Positions 9,879 through 19,052 are shown, counted from the first letter of the stretch. The stretch is DNA of 64,000 bases from Spiroplasma endosymbiont of Atherix ibis (GCF_964020005.1 NZ_OZ026474.1:310001-374000), one strand, 5' to 3'. Notes: generated by a model from the letters alone, not told the origin. A program made the numbers and translations.

Positions 9879-10174
9879 TGCTTTTTTAAAATATTATTCT
9901 CCTTAATTAATTCTTTATTATAGTCGAATAGAACTCCTATAAACAAATCATTTGCATTTTGAGATATGCTGTAATCTATTTTATAAGGCAAGCGATGTTT
10001 TGCTTCACTTATCTTTGCATTTTTATATTTTTTAATTATTGTTCCAATTGATCCAGTAGTTGAGTTAAATTTTAATGCTATTTCTTTTAGAGAATAGCAA
10101 TTCAAACTTAACTCAATAATTTTTTCTTTTTCTTCTTGAGTTCATTTTCTAAACTTTTGTCCTTTTTTAGCCAT
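9845..10174 (-). CDS. IS-A orfA, helix-turn-helix protein
   Basis: 109 aa from ATG at 10174: MAKKGQKFRKWTQEEKEKII, then the HTH with CYSLKEIALKFNSTTGSIG, and a leucine-zipper-like C-terminal helix (LIKENNILKKQ). This is the DNA-binding partner of IS3 transposases. TGA codons at Trp positions extend the frame to a TAA at 9845-9847. An A6G heptamer near the end allows -1 frameshifting into orfB. The gene is intact, but orfB is interrupted. Confidence 0.82.
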
Positions 10175-10229
10175 ATATTTTTTCCTTTCTATTATTATAT
10201 AAAAGTGTCTCCTAAAATGGGGGAACTTT

Positions 10230-10237
10230 GTCAAATA
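10230..10237 (+). repeat. 8-bp direct repeat, left flank of the 4.1-kb element
   Basis: GTCAAATA, exactly repeated at 14350-14357. Each copy abuts the outer end of an inverted repeat, as expected for a target-site duplication. Confidence 0.7.
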
Positions 10238-10263
10238 GGGCGAGGGAAAAAGTAAGGGGGTAA
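10238..10263 (+). repeat. Left terminal inverted repeat
   Basis: Starts GGGCGA then the conserved GGGAAAAAGTAAGGGGGT. Pairs with 14324-14349. Confidence 0.7.
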
Positions 10264-10283
10264 GAAATACCCTAAGTAAATAT

Positions 10284-10316
10284 TAAAAAACTGCTATAAA
10301 AAGCAGTTTTTATTTT
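10284..10316 (+). terminator. Hairpin terminator inside the left arm
   Basis: AAAAAACTGC pairs with GCAGTTTTT across a short TATAAAAA loop and runs into TATTTT. It would stop transcripts entering from the IS side. Confidence 0.65.
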
Positions 10317-10693
10317 GATTAAGAAAGTAAAGGTGATCTAAACTATCTGCAAATTCGCAGTTAATAAAATTTTTGCACATATATGTGCTCTAAACCTATA
10401 TAAATAAAAATAAAAAAGTCATGACAAAGCTAAAATTTAAAAAAGTTGCTAAAGCTATTAAATGCTTAACAAAATAAATGCAATTATTTTTTATAGTACC
10501 TAAATGACAAAAATAAATATAAATATCGAGATTATAATCTTAGATTGTATTCTAGAATTATTTATAAAAAATTATTTAAAAATAATCTTAATTAATTTAA
10601 ACTTAAAAATTAACTTTAAATTAATTAATAATCTTTGATTATAATCGTTTGATTATAAAAAATTTAAAAACCAAATAAACAATAATAAATAAA

Positions 10694-10711
10694 TTTTCCC
10701 CAGGGAAAAAA
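10694..10711 (+). repeat. Palindromic 18-bp motif, copy 1
   Basis: TTTTCCCCAGGGAAAAAA, identical to 11669-11686. The AGGGAAAAA half resembles the terminal inverted repeat. Confidence 0.7.
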
Positions 10712-10725
10712 TAGAAAGGACATCT

Positions 10726-11085
10726 ATGGGGAGTGAAAATAAAAAAGTGTGGTTATTAAACCATTGATTTAAGGGTTGAAATAGTAATAAAACAGCATTT
10801 GCAATTCAAAGTCCTTGAAATAAAAATGGACTAATTTGAATTTACAAAAATTACTATTTATCTAGTAAATATAAGAATCGTTTTGGAATTGAAGTCAATA
10901 TTATTAATTACAAAACTAAAGAAACTCATTTTTATCAAGAAATAATTTACTCTTTAGGAGAAAAACAAGTAAATCTGATTTCAGGAGAAATTTTAGCTAA
11001 TTTCTTTGAAGAGTTAAATAATAAAAATTCTCAAGAGTATAGAGAATTTGTAACAAAATTTATAGGAGAAAAAATTTATGATTAA
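10726..11085 (+). CDS. Hypothetical protein of the mobile element
   Basis: 119 aa, starting MGSENKKVWLLNHWFKGW, with five Trp of which four are TGA. Middle part WIYKNYYLSSKYKNRFGIEV, then a charged helical C-terminus. Overlaps the next gene by 8 nt, so translation is probably coupled to the DnaC-like gene. AAAGGA lies before the start. I do not recognise the family. The frame is intact, unlike its two neighbours. Confidence 0.7.
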
Positions 11086-11668
11086 AACTAAATTCAATGT
11101 TGATCAAGATTTAGATTATATAAAATTTAATTCTTTATTTGAAAAAGTTAAACAAAAAGAAAATTTTAAAAATAATGGAATTTATATCTACGGTAAACCA
11201 GGAGTTGGTAAAACCACTTTTATTAATAAATTTGTTGAAAATTCAAAATCTAATTCTTAAATAGTTAATATCTCAAAGTGAATTAAATCACATCAACAAG
11301 CTTGAGAAAATGGTTATGAAGGAATCTATGCATCAAGTCCTAGTCGCTTAGCTCAAAAACAAATTTTAATTATTGATGATTTAGGAAGTGAATTTATTCA
11401 TAAATCAACACTTCCTTATATTTACAATTTATTAAATGAAAGATTTGAAAAGAGCGAACAAGATAATACTTTAATTACAATAATTACTTCAAATTATGAT
11501 ATAGATAAGTTAGAAAAAAACTATAGTACTAAATCTGATAATATATCTAGTTCAAGAATAATTTCTAGATTAAAAGGAATAATTAATTTAAATATAGAAT
11601 TTGAAGGCAATGATAAAAGATACTCTAATGAAATTGAAAATAAAAATTTTGAATATATTGATTTTTAA
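11078..11668 (+). pseudogene. DnaC/IstB-like AAA+ helicase loader with internal TAA
   Basis: Would encode 196 aa. Walker A GKPGVGKTTF at about residue 41, Walker B QILIIDDLGSEF, sensor-1 region TIITSNYD and an arginine-finger region SSRIISRLKG: the layout of DnaC/IstB-type ATPases that load replicative helicase or help transposases. A single TAA at 11258-11260 follows SNS and coding continues in the same frame (IVNISKWIKSHQQAW) to the true end. CAA to TAA would explain it. Read as it stands, only the 60-residue N-terminus is made. Confidence 0.8.
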
Positions 11669-11686
11669 TTTTCCCCAGGGAAAAAA
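11669..11686 (+). repeat. Palindromic 18-bp motif, copy 2
   Basis: Identical to 10694-10711 and directly abutting the ATG of the E1-like gene, so its AGGGA also serves as Shine-Dalgarno. A protein bound here could control translation or transcription of that gene. Confidence 0.7.
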
Positions 11687-12430
11687 ATGGATAAAATAAT
11701 ATTTTTAATTGGAGTAGGAGTCACTGGCGGTCTTCTTGTTGGGAAACTAGCAAAATTTTTATCAAATAATGATAATTTAGTATTAATTGATGGAGATAAA
11801 GTTGAATATAAAAACGTTATGCGACAACCTTTTCAAATTCATGATGTTTACAATTATAAAGCTGAAAGTTTAGCTAAAAAAATAAATAGTATAAGTAGAT
11901 TTAAAAATTGTTATTCTATTAATAAATTTTTAAATAAAGAGAATTCTTTATTTAAAATAATTAAATCTTTTAACAATGAATTTAATAAAGCAATAATAAT
12001 AAGTTGTGTTGATAATCATAAAACTAGAATACTTATTGAAAAATCAACAGATATGTTTAAAAAATGATTATTAGAAAAAGATTTTAGTTGAATGGGATAT
12101 TCTCAAACTTCAGATGTAATTTATATTGATTCAGCAAATGAAGATATTTATGGTGATATTTTAATTAATGAATTTAGAAGTAATATTTATAATTTAAAAA
12201 TTGAAAAAGAAACAGAACTAAAAATATCAGAAGAAATTTGTGAATAGTTAATAAATGACGGAGTTGTTCAACAATTTGCAACAAATGATCAAGCAAGCAA
12301 TTTAATTTTAAAAGTTTTATCAGATATTGATATGTATATAAAAAAGAAATATCATATTAAGTTTTGTGAATTTAATTCTAAAATTAAAAAAATTAAAGGA
12401 AGTATTAAAAATGGAAAAACATCAAATTAG
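11687..12430 (+). pseudogene. E1/ThiF-like adenylyltransferase with internal TAG
   Basis: Would encode 247 aa. Rossmann loop GVGVTGGLL, then LIDGDKVEYKNVMRQPF, the Asp plus Asn/Arg/Gln signature of ThiF/MoeB/E1 enzymes, a Lys in KAESLAKKI, and ISCVDNHKTR where E1 enzymes have the conserved Cys/Asp-Asn. A TAG at 12245-12247 interrupts it after EEICE, and coding continues as LINDGVVQQFATNDQ to a TAG at 12428. CAG to TAG is likely. The family activates ubiquitin-like or sulfur-carrier C-termini; PRTRC-type plasmid cassettes carry a relative. The partner here is unknown. Confidence 0.75.
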
Positions 12431-12797
12431 TACATTTATTAATAATTTAAAAATTATTAAAGATTGTAATGTAGAAAGAATCTATTTTTTGAAAAAACAT
12501 ATTATAAATAAAATTTATTTGTTAGCTTGACAAAGAGATAAATTAATTGAAAATATTGTAGTTTATAACGAAGTGCTTATACCTAATCATAATACGTTTG
12601 ATTTATATGAAACAATTTTACTTAATATAAATCAAAATTTATCAGAGCCTAATTTTATTTTTAAAAAAAATAAAAACAAACTATTTGTTACAACAAAATA
12701 TTTAACTAAAATTGCTAAATATCAAAAAGAGTATTTATTAAAAAACTTTAAAAGTTCAAAAAATATAAAAATTTTAAATTTAAAAAATGAATTATAA
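12411..12797 (+). CDS. Hypothetical protein of the mobile element
   Basis: 128 aa, starting MEKHQISTFINNLKIIKD, basic and Asn/Lys rich; one TGA Trp in LLAWQRDKL. Its start overlaps the end of the E1-like gene by 20 nt. GGAAG lies about 10 nt before ATG. Position between the E1-like gene and the transposase suggests a small conserved element protein (mycoplasma ICEs have one upstream of the Mbov_0401-type gene), but I see no motif that proves this. Confidence 0.6.
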
Positions 12798-14005
12798 AAG
12801 AAAGAAATATAAGAAGAACTATAATTACTAAATTTGGAGAAGTTACTTATAAAAGAACAAAGTTTATAAATAAGTACAATGGTAAATGTAGTTTCTTAGC
12901 AGATCCATATATGGAAATAGAAAAATATCAAATAATATCATTTTCTTTAGAAAAAGAAATTATTGAATCATTTAATCATGGTGAAAGTCATATTATAGTT
13001 TGAGAAAAAATTAAAAAATCAAATATTACAAAAAGAACAATATTAAATATTTTAAAACGAAATGCTAAATTTGATTTTAAAAATTTATATTTATCTAATG
13101 AAGAATTTAAAAATGATTTACCTGTTTATGTGGATATTGATGATTGTTGAACAACAGTTAGATTTAAAAATAAAAAAAGATGATTTAGAGTTAGGGTTGC
13201 TGTTGCATATCAAGGAAAACAAAAAGAAGGTAAAAGAAATAAATTAATTAATAAAAAAGTATTTTTAAAAACTTTTTTAAAAGATAAGTCATGTAATACT
13301 TATGATTATTCATATTGATTAAAAAACGAAATAGAAAAAAATTATGGAAGTTTAACTAATAAAAAATTTGTAATTTGTGGAGAGGGGGCAAATTGGATTT
13401 CAGAAATTGCAAATAATTTAGGAGCGGAATTTGTTTTAGATAAATTTCATTTATTTCAAAAAATATATTTTTGTTTTCCTTATAAAAGAAGTAAAAATAA
13501 AAGTAAATTAATGAAATTATATGAATTAGCTATTGATAAATATAAATCTAAAAATATTAAATCTTTAATTAATTTTTTATCTGAAAATATTGATTCAATT
13601 GGTTTAAAAAATGAAAGAATTAAGGAAACTATTAAATATATTTCAAATAATATTAAAGGAATTGAAAATCATTTTAAAGATTGATATATTGGATGTTTTG
13701 CTAAAAGTGCAGTAAGTCACCTAGTGAAATCCATTAAAGGTTATGGAGCTAAAATTTATAATAAAAAAACATTTGAGTTACTTATTAATTTAAAAGCAAC
13801 AAAAATTAATAATATTGATATTTTAGAAATAATTTATTTTAAGTTTAAAGAAAATTTAGAAGATCAAATATATGATAATTTAAAAATGTTTATTCCAAAT
13901 AGGCATAATAATTTTGTAAAACGAAATTTAAAATTAGCTAAAATTCCTATTTTGGATTCTAAAAAATCTTCATATAATGAACTAATTAGAAAATTAATAC
14001 ATTAA
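12782..14005 (+). pseudogene. UPF0236 / Mbov_0401-like ICE transposase, start unclear
   Basis: A continuous frame of about 400 codons (TGA as Trp) in the right length range for the family. Key parts: ITKFGEVTYKRTKF near the N-terminus, LPVYVDIDDCWTTVR (first Asp region), FVICGEGANWISEI (usual form GDGAxWI; here Asp is Glu) and AEFVLDKFHLFQ (second Asp). The first in-frame ATG is at 12911, inside the conserved region; upstream, only non-ATG starts exist before a stop at 12749. So the N-terminus seems lost or frameshifted. The Asp-to-Glu change in the GDGA motif also suggests inactivity. Confidence 0.72.
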
Positions 14006-14106
14006 ATTTTTAAAATCTATTAAACTGCAAACTTGGCCTCCAAGTTCTTTTTGAGCTAGTATTTATGCTAGCACAAAAATTGCGAATGCTAGCATTTTTT
14101 TTGGTA

Positions 14107-14131
14107 AAAAACCCTTTAATAAAGGGTTTTC
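14107..14131 (+). terminator. Terminator after the transposase-like gene
   Basis: AAAACCCTTT/AAAGGGTTTT hairpin nested in a longer palindrome. Works in both directions. Confidence 0.65.
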
Positions 14132-14323
14132 CAAAAAAAGTGATAGTATTCCTTATCCTGTTACCAAAAACTTCGTTTTTCGGTAAAAAAAGAAATTTAT
14201 TTAGTTTTTTTAAATTATTTATGTTAATATTTTTGTGAAATAAAAAACTCGAAATTTGCAGTTTTTAAATATTTACTTGAATATGGTTTAAATTTGATTA
14301 ATTCAAATTAATTAATATGGCCA

Positions 14324-14349
14324 TCACCCCCTTAATATTTCCCACAACC
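14324..14349 (-). repeat. Right terminal inverted repeat
   Basis: Core CACCCCCTTAATATTTCCC, inverted relative to the left end with two mismatches in the 18-bp core. Confidence 0.7.
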
Positions 14350-14357
14350 GTCAAATA
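14350..14357 (+). repeat. 8-bp direct repeat, right flank
   Basis: GTCAAATA, exact copy of 10230-10237. It also forms the left arm of a small palindrome (TCAAATA...TATTTGA, 14351-14368). Confidence 0.65.
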
Positions 14358-14364
14358 AAGCTAT

Positions 14365-14393
14365 TTGATTTTTTTTTTTTTTTTAAATATAAT
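14365..14393 (+). promoter_or_regulatory. Promoter with T-tract spacer, upstream of the GH18-like lipoprotein
   Basis: TTGATT (14365-14370) and TATAAT (14388-14393) are separated by exactly 17 bp, of which 14 are T (14371-14384). Homopolymer tracts in this position drive on/off switching of surface lipoproteins in mycoplasmas (vlp-type promoters). Here it may do the same. Confidence 0.6.
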
Positions 14394-14426
14394 TAAAAAA
14401 TAGAAAATAATTTAGAGGAATTATAT

Positions 14427-17383
14427 ATGAAAAAATTATTAAGCATTTTAGGAGCATTAACTTTAACATCGTTACCTATAACTTCTGTTGCTAGTTGTTT
14501 TTCAAGTACTGGTTCAGATAATAAATTTGGAGATTTTGAATTACAAACTGGAAATAAGTGAAAGGGAAATGGTCAAATTTCAGAAGAACTTACAAAATTA
14601 AAATCTACTTCTGTAAAATTACAAAAATTACAAGATGTTTTGTATACTGATTATTCAAAATCAAGTAAATCAAATTATTTAGCTAATTTATCTAATATTG
14701 AAAAAACATTAGGTTATAAAAATAAATTAATTAAGGAAAAATATCTTCAAACTAAAGATCATTTAAAATTTAATCCTTATACAGATATGGGTATAGTTGA
14801 AGATACTGCAGAATATTTAATGAAAGATAAAGGTGTAGGAGGAGCTAATAGAGCTAAAGCAGAAAAATGATTGGAAGGTAAAAACAATGCTGTTTATAAT
14901 GATGTAGGTGAATATGTTACTAAGTACTTTAATGATGGAAATCAAGAAGGAAATGGTATTAAATTAGGATTCATGCAAAATGCTTCAGATACTGGAGAGT
15001 TATTTCCTATGTGAAATGCTGCTCCTTCACAAGGAAGTAAAAAAGGTATTTTAGAAACAGGAAAAAAACAAAAAATATTACAATATCTTTTGGACCATTT
15101 GCAAATTCATTATGACATACTGCATATATTAATAATAAAACACCAGAAGAATTAGCAACTACTATTAAAACTGTTGGTGATAGATATAAAACAAATAAAT
15201 TTGATTTATATTTTTCAGCACCATATTTAGCTAAAAAAGGTCAATATGGAGATTCTCAAAGATTATTGGCAAGTGCTTTAAAAATTTTAATGGAATCAGA
15301 ATCAGGATATGATATTACATTATCATTAGTTGTTTCAACTAAAGATGGTGTTGGAATTAAACCAGAATGAACATCAATGAAAGAAGTTGGAGATGAAGGA
15401 TATCCTTTATGAAATTTTATAGAATATTTAGGTATGAATTTTAGATTAAATTTAATTACATATTTAACTAATAGTCCTGAAAATGGATCTAAATATGAAA
15501 CTGATTGAGAATTAAAATTAATTGAAGAAGCAATTAAATCAACTAGAACTAATTGAGGACAAATGTATAAAAATATTCATGGAAATGATTCGGTTTCTTA
15601 TACATCAGAATAAATAAGTAGAAGAATGTCAGTAACACCATGAATTGGAAGAAGAGCTGAAGAATCAGTTTATAGTTTTACAACAAAAGATGCTGCAGAT
15701 TTAAGAGAATTTGCAGAAAAAGAAAAATTAGGTCAAATATCAATGTTTTATATTTCAAGAGATATTCCATCTTTATTTGAACCTAATAAAAAATCAAAAC
15801 AAGGTGAACAGATTTATGGATTAGCAGATAAAAATGAGTTAGACCAAAATATTAGAAGTGGTGCAGGTTATAAAGCTAATTCATTCTCAGATCTTTTAAG
15901 TGGAAAAGCCAAAATAAGTTCTGAATTAGAAAGAGAAGCTAAAACAAAAGAAGAAATTAAAATAAATGGTGGTATAGATTATAAAGATGATATTTTAGCA
16001 AATAAAACTTTAATACCAGAATCAAATGATAGTGGAAGATAAGAAAATCCAGGAGTAGATCCTGAAAATCCAGGAGGAGGTTCATCAGGTTCAGGCAAAG
16101 GAGGAGGAAATATATTTCCTCCAACTCATCCAACTGGTCCAGGAGCAAGCTTATATAAAAGTTGAGTTCAAGCAAATCCAAATCGTAAAACAAATATTAC
16201 AAATAAATTAAAAGCAAATGGTTCTACATATTTCTCACCTTATTTAGATTCAGGATTGTATGAAGGAAATAATATTGAAGGAATTAGAAAAGGAGTTTCA
16301 GGTTTTAATAATTTAACATTATCATTTGTACAACAAGTAAATAGCAGTGATAATAAAGAAATAGATTTATCAATTGAAGGTATTCCTAACAAAGATGCTA
16401 ACTATGAATATTGAGAACAATATCAATTATATGAAAAAATGTTAAAACCGATGATAGAATCAAATAATTTTGAAAATATTAAAGTAGCTTATGGAGGAGC
16501 AACTACTGTTGGATATTTAGAAAAAAATCCATGAGATGTTGCTTTAAGAATGACAGGATCACAAAGAAGTTCAACTGCAACTGCAACTCCAAATGAAATT
16601 AATCAGGCTACTAGTTATTTAGAAGCTGCATTAGTTAAATATCAAGAAAATTTAGCAAAAATTGCAACAAAATATTCTAAAAAAGAACAAAAAATGCCAA
16701 AATCAATAGATTTTGATATAGAAGGTCAAGCACAATATCAAGAAGATGAATTAAAAGTACTTGGAAAAACAATGGCAAATATGAAGAAAAAAGATTCTTC
16801 ATGAGACTTTTCATTAACTCTTCCTGTACTTCCAACAGGTTTAACAAATGTTGGATATAATGTAATGAACATTATCAATAAAGAATTTAAAGCAGCTGGT
16901 TTATCTCAAAATCAAGTTCCAATTGTTAACTTAATGTTAATGGATTATTTTGATCCAATTTATGTTAGTGCAAAAGCAAAAGGAGAAACAAACTTTGATT
17001 TAGCAAAGCAAGCAATTGAAAATACAAGAAATAATTTAGCTACTTCTTTAGAAGAAAATTGAGGTACTATAGGAGTAAAAGCTAATAAATTATATTCATT
17101 AATTGGAGCAACTCCAATGATCGGTGTTAACGATACTGTTCAAGGTGTATTTACTCTTGAAGATGCAAAGGAATTATATAATTATGCTCAAGTAAGAAAT
17201 TTAGCATATATAGGAATGTGATCAATGAATGATGATAGAGGAAGACAGAATAATAGACATGTTAATAAATCCCTTGTTACTCATGGATTAGCTTATTTAG
17301 AAGAATATGATTTTGCAAGAGCATTCTCTGGAGATTGAACAGATAAAGTAAAAGTTCCAAGAAAAGAATGAATTATTAATTAG
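14427..17383 (+). pseudogene. Large lipoprotein with two GH18-like (chitinase-type) domains, broken in three places
   Basis: Signal peptide MKKLLSILGALTLTSL ending in lipobox SVASC. The frame is lost in an A7 tract at 15062-15068 (one more A restores it: TKNITISFGPFANSLW), and two in-frame TAA codons follow at 15611 and 16040. The restored product would be about 985 aa: a first GH18-like domain without an evident catalytic Glu, a Pro/Gly linker (about 16043-16160, PGVDPENPGGG), and a second domain with the GH18 signature DFDIEG at 16709-16726, plus TLPVLPTGL and YIGMWSMNDD strands. Intact relatives are secreted chitinase-like surface proteins of insect-associated Spiroplasma. TAG stop. Confidence 0.75.
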
Positions 17384-17396
17384 ATGTATATTTAAA

Positions 17397-17440
17397 AATT
17401 AAATATTTTACTATAAGTGAAATATTTAATTTTTTCTTTT
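17397..17440 (+). terminator. Terminator after the GH18-like gene
   Basis: AATTAAATATTT pairs with AAATATTTAATT around a 10-nt loop, followed by a long T-rich run. Confidence 0.75.
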
Positions 17441-17519
17441 TTTATTATAACCTTATTTTTGGGGCAAGTTGTAAAAGATTTATTTATATATATACTAATT
17501 ATTAGAAGAGGTGTTTATT

Positions 17520-19052
17520 ATGGGTTTTAATATGGGTATGGTTGTTTCATATAATCAACAAAATTATGTAATAATTGAAATAATTGAAAAACAAGTTACT
17601 TATGGATTTATTAAATTTTTGAAACTTAAAAATTTAATAAATCAAGAAATTTTAACTGTTAATTCACAAAAAGTTAATCATATTGAATTAAAGGGAAGTC
17701 AAAAAAAACCAGAAGTTAATTTTGAAAATGAATTAACTGATACTAGTTATATTGAATCATTATTTCCAGAAATAATGTCAGAGACAGATAGTGAAGATCT
17801 TAGTATTTTTGATTTATCAGGAGAAAATGCATTTATTTTAGATGATGTTATTTTTGAAGAAGAAAATGATAATTTGGAAATTCAAAATAATTTGGATTCT
17901 TTAGAAAAAGCACAAAACACTTCTAGTGTTGGTTTAGTTGAAAATTTTCAAACACCAGAAATTAACATACATTTAACACCAAGAAGAGTAGCAAGTTTTG
18001 AAAAACTTTCACCCGTTAATGATACTTTTAGCAATTTAAAGATAGTTGGCGAATTTACAACTGAAACATCTGAAATAATTCCAAGAAGAGTATTTAATGA
18101 ACAAAAAAAACAAGAACAATTACATAAACAAATAAAAAATAAAAATTCTGAAGATCAAGTTATTGAAAAAGTAAATAATAATAATAATAAATTTGAAAAT
18201 ATTAAAATAAATAAAGAAGTTAAATTAGAGTCTTTTAATGAAATAAAATCAAATAATTCGGAAAAAGAAATAATCAATGAAAATATTAATTTATTAAAAC
18301 AAGATAAAAATCAATATGAAAAACAAGAATTATTTCCGAATTTTGAAAAAGAAGTCACTATAAATAAATTAGAAAAAAATATATCTAATTCTTCTTTAAA
18401 AGAAGATCACTTTGATACTCTTGAAACAGGACCTTTAAATACAAAAAAATTCTTTGAAAATTTTAATAAGCAAAAAAAAATACATGATGATTTTAATAGT
18501 CAATTTAAAAATAATAATGAAAACACAAATACAATATTTGGAATTAACAATAAATTTGATCAAAATTCACTAAAAAACTCTAAAATTTATAAAAAATTTA
18601 AATTAATGAGTAGATTATTAATTTTATTTTTAGTATTAGCTTTAATTACTCCAATTATTGGAATTTTTGTAAAAGCAGCTTTAGAATTAGTTAAAAATAA
18701 AATTATTGATTTAAAAGTTTTATTTTCATTTGATTTATCAATAGTAATTAATATAACTATAATCTCACTATCAATTTTAATGTTAACTATATTTAGTATT
18801 TATTTAGTATTTTATTTAATTTCAATAAATGATAAACAATATAAGAAAATTGCATTTTATAATTTCCAATTAAAAAATAATATTGAAATTATAGACTCTA
18901 TTCAAGAATATAACAATGAATCAAGTATTTATTTACTTAAAGTTCATAATGAAATTAAAAAAATTAAAAAAGATATCAAAAAAACTAATAAACATTATTC
19001 AAATCAATCAATATCAAATAATAAAGAAGAAAATCAAAAAGTTTCCCATTAA
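17520..19052 (+). CDS. Hypothetical protein, long disordered N-terminus and two C-terminal membrane helices
   Basis: 510 aa from ATG 17520, chosen because AGAAGAGGTG lies just before it; an in-frame GTG at 17511 is inside that site. Residues 1-60 form a small folded-looking domain (MVVSYNQQNYVIIEIIEKQ). Residues 60-360 are Asn/Glu/Lys-rich and low in complexity. Membrane segments lie at about 363-388 and 407-432, then a charged tail. It contains two similar motifs, TPRRVASFEK and IPRRVFNEQK. Family unknown. No TGA codon is used, unusual in this window for a gene of this length but explained by the low Trp content. Confidence 0.75.
   Translation: MGFNMGMVVSYNQQNYVIIEIIEKQVTYGFIKFLKLKNLINQEILTVNSQKVNHIELKGSQKKPEVNFENELTDTSYIESLFPEIMSETDSEDLSIFDLSGENAFILDDVIFEEENDNLEIQNNLDSLEKAQNTSSVGLVENFQTPEINIHLTPRRVASFEKLSPVNDTFSNLKIVGEFTTETSEIIPRRVFNEQKKQEQLHKQIKNKNSEDQVIEKVNNNNNKFENIKINKEVKLESFNEIKSNNSEKEIINENINLLKQDKNQYEKQELFPNFEKEVTINKLEKNISNSSLKEDHFDTLETGPLNTKKFFENFNKQKKIHDDFNSQFKNNNENTNTIFGINNKFDQNSLKNSKIYKKFKLMSRLLILFLVLALITPIIGIFVKAALELVKNKIIDLKVLFSFDLSIVINITIISLSILMLTIFSIYLVFYLISINDKQYKKIAFYNFQLKNNIEIIDSIQEYNNESSIYLLKVHNEIKKIKKDIKKTNKHYSNQSISNNKEENQKVSH

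Larger units (their letters stand above)
7718..10229 (-). mobile_element. IS3-type element IS-A copy 2, interrupted by IS-B
   Basis: Terminal inverted repeats AAGGTTCCCCC (7718-7728) and, reversed, AAAGTTCCCCC (10219-10229). Two overlapping minus-strand frames, orfA and orfB, give the IS3 layout. The orfB frame is split by IS-B at 8404-9665. If the insert and one copy of the 7-bp flank are removed, orfB becomes a continuous 285-codon frame. Confidence 0.8.
10264..10725 (+). other. Non-coding left arm of the 4.1-kb element
   Basis: No credible gene on either strand. It holds a terminator-like hairpin (10284-10316, stem AAAAAACTGC/GCAGTTTTT), a long AT-only stretch with repeated AATTAATTTAA-like and GATTATAATC-like units (about 10520-10660), and one copy of the palindromic TTTTCCCC-AGGGAAAAAA motif at 10694-10711. 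It could hold subterminal transposase sites or an origin; this is inference. Confidence 0.5.
10238..14349 (+). mobile_element. 4.1-kb TIR element with ICE-type transposase (degraded ICE/IME)
   Basis: Bounded by about 26-bp imperfect inverted repeats. The best part is GGGAAAAAGTAAGGGGGT (10244-10261) against the reverse complement of 14326-14343, 16 of 18 matching. An identical 8-bp direct repeat lies outside. Contents: 120-codon unknown gene, DnaC-like ATPase, E1/ThiF-like gene, 128-aa unknown gene and a UPF0236/Mbov_0401-like transposase. No conjugation genes (TraE/TraG type) remain. The 8-bp duplication fits the Mutator-like/ISLre2 class of DDE enzymes that mobilise mycoplasma ICEs. Confidence 0.72.
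14006..14349 (+). other. Non-coding right arm of the element with hairpins
   Basis: No gene seen. Contains GCTAG-type palindromes (14055-14072 and the repeated ATGCTAGCA), a compound palindrome around 14094-14140 (stem AAACCCTTT/AAAGGGTTT inside a TTTTTGG/CCAAAAA stem), another hairpin 14161-14186 (TTACC...GGTAA), and the right terminal repeat. Some of these act as terminators for the transposase transcript. Confidence 0.6.

Noticed and set aside
10520-10680. Replication origin with DnaA boxes in the element's left arm
   Set aside because: AT-rich repeats are present, but I could not find convincing TTATCCACA-type boxes.
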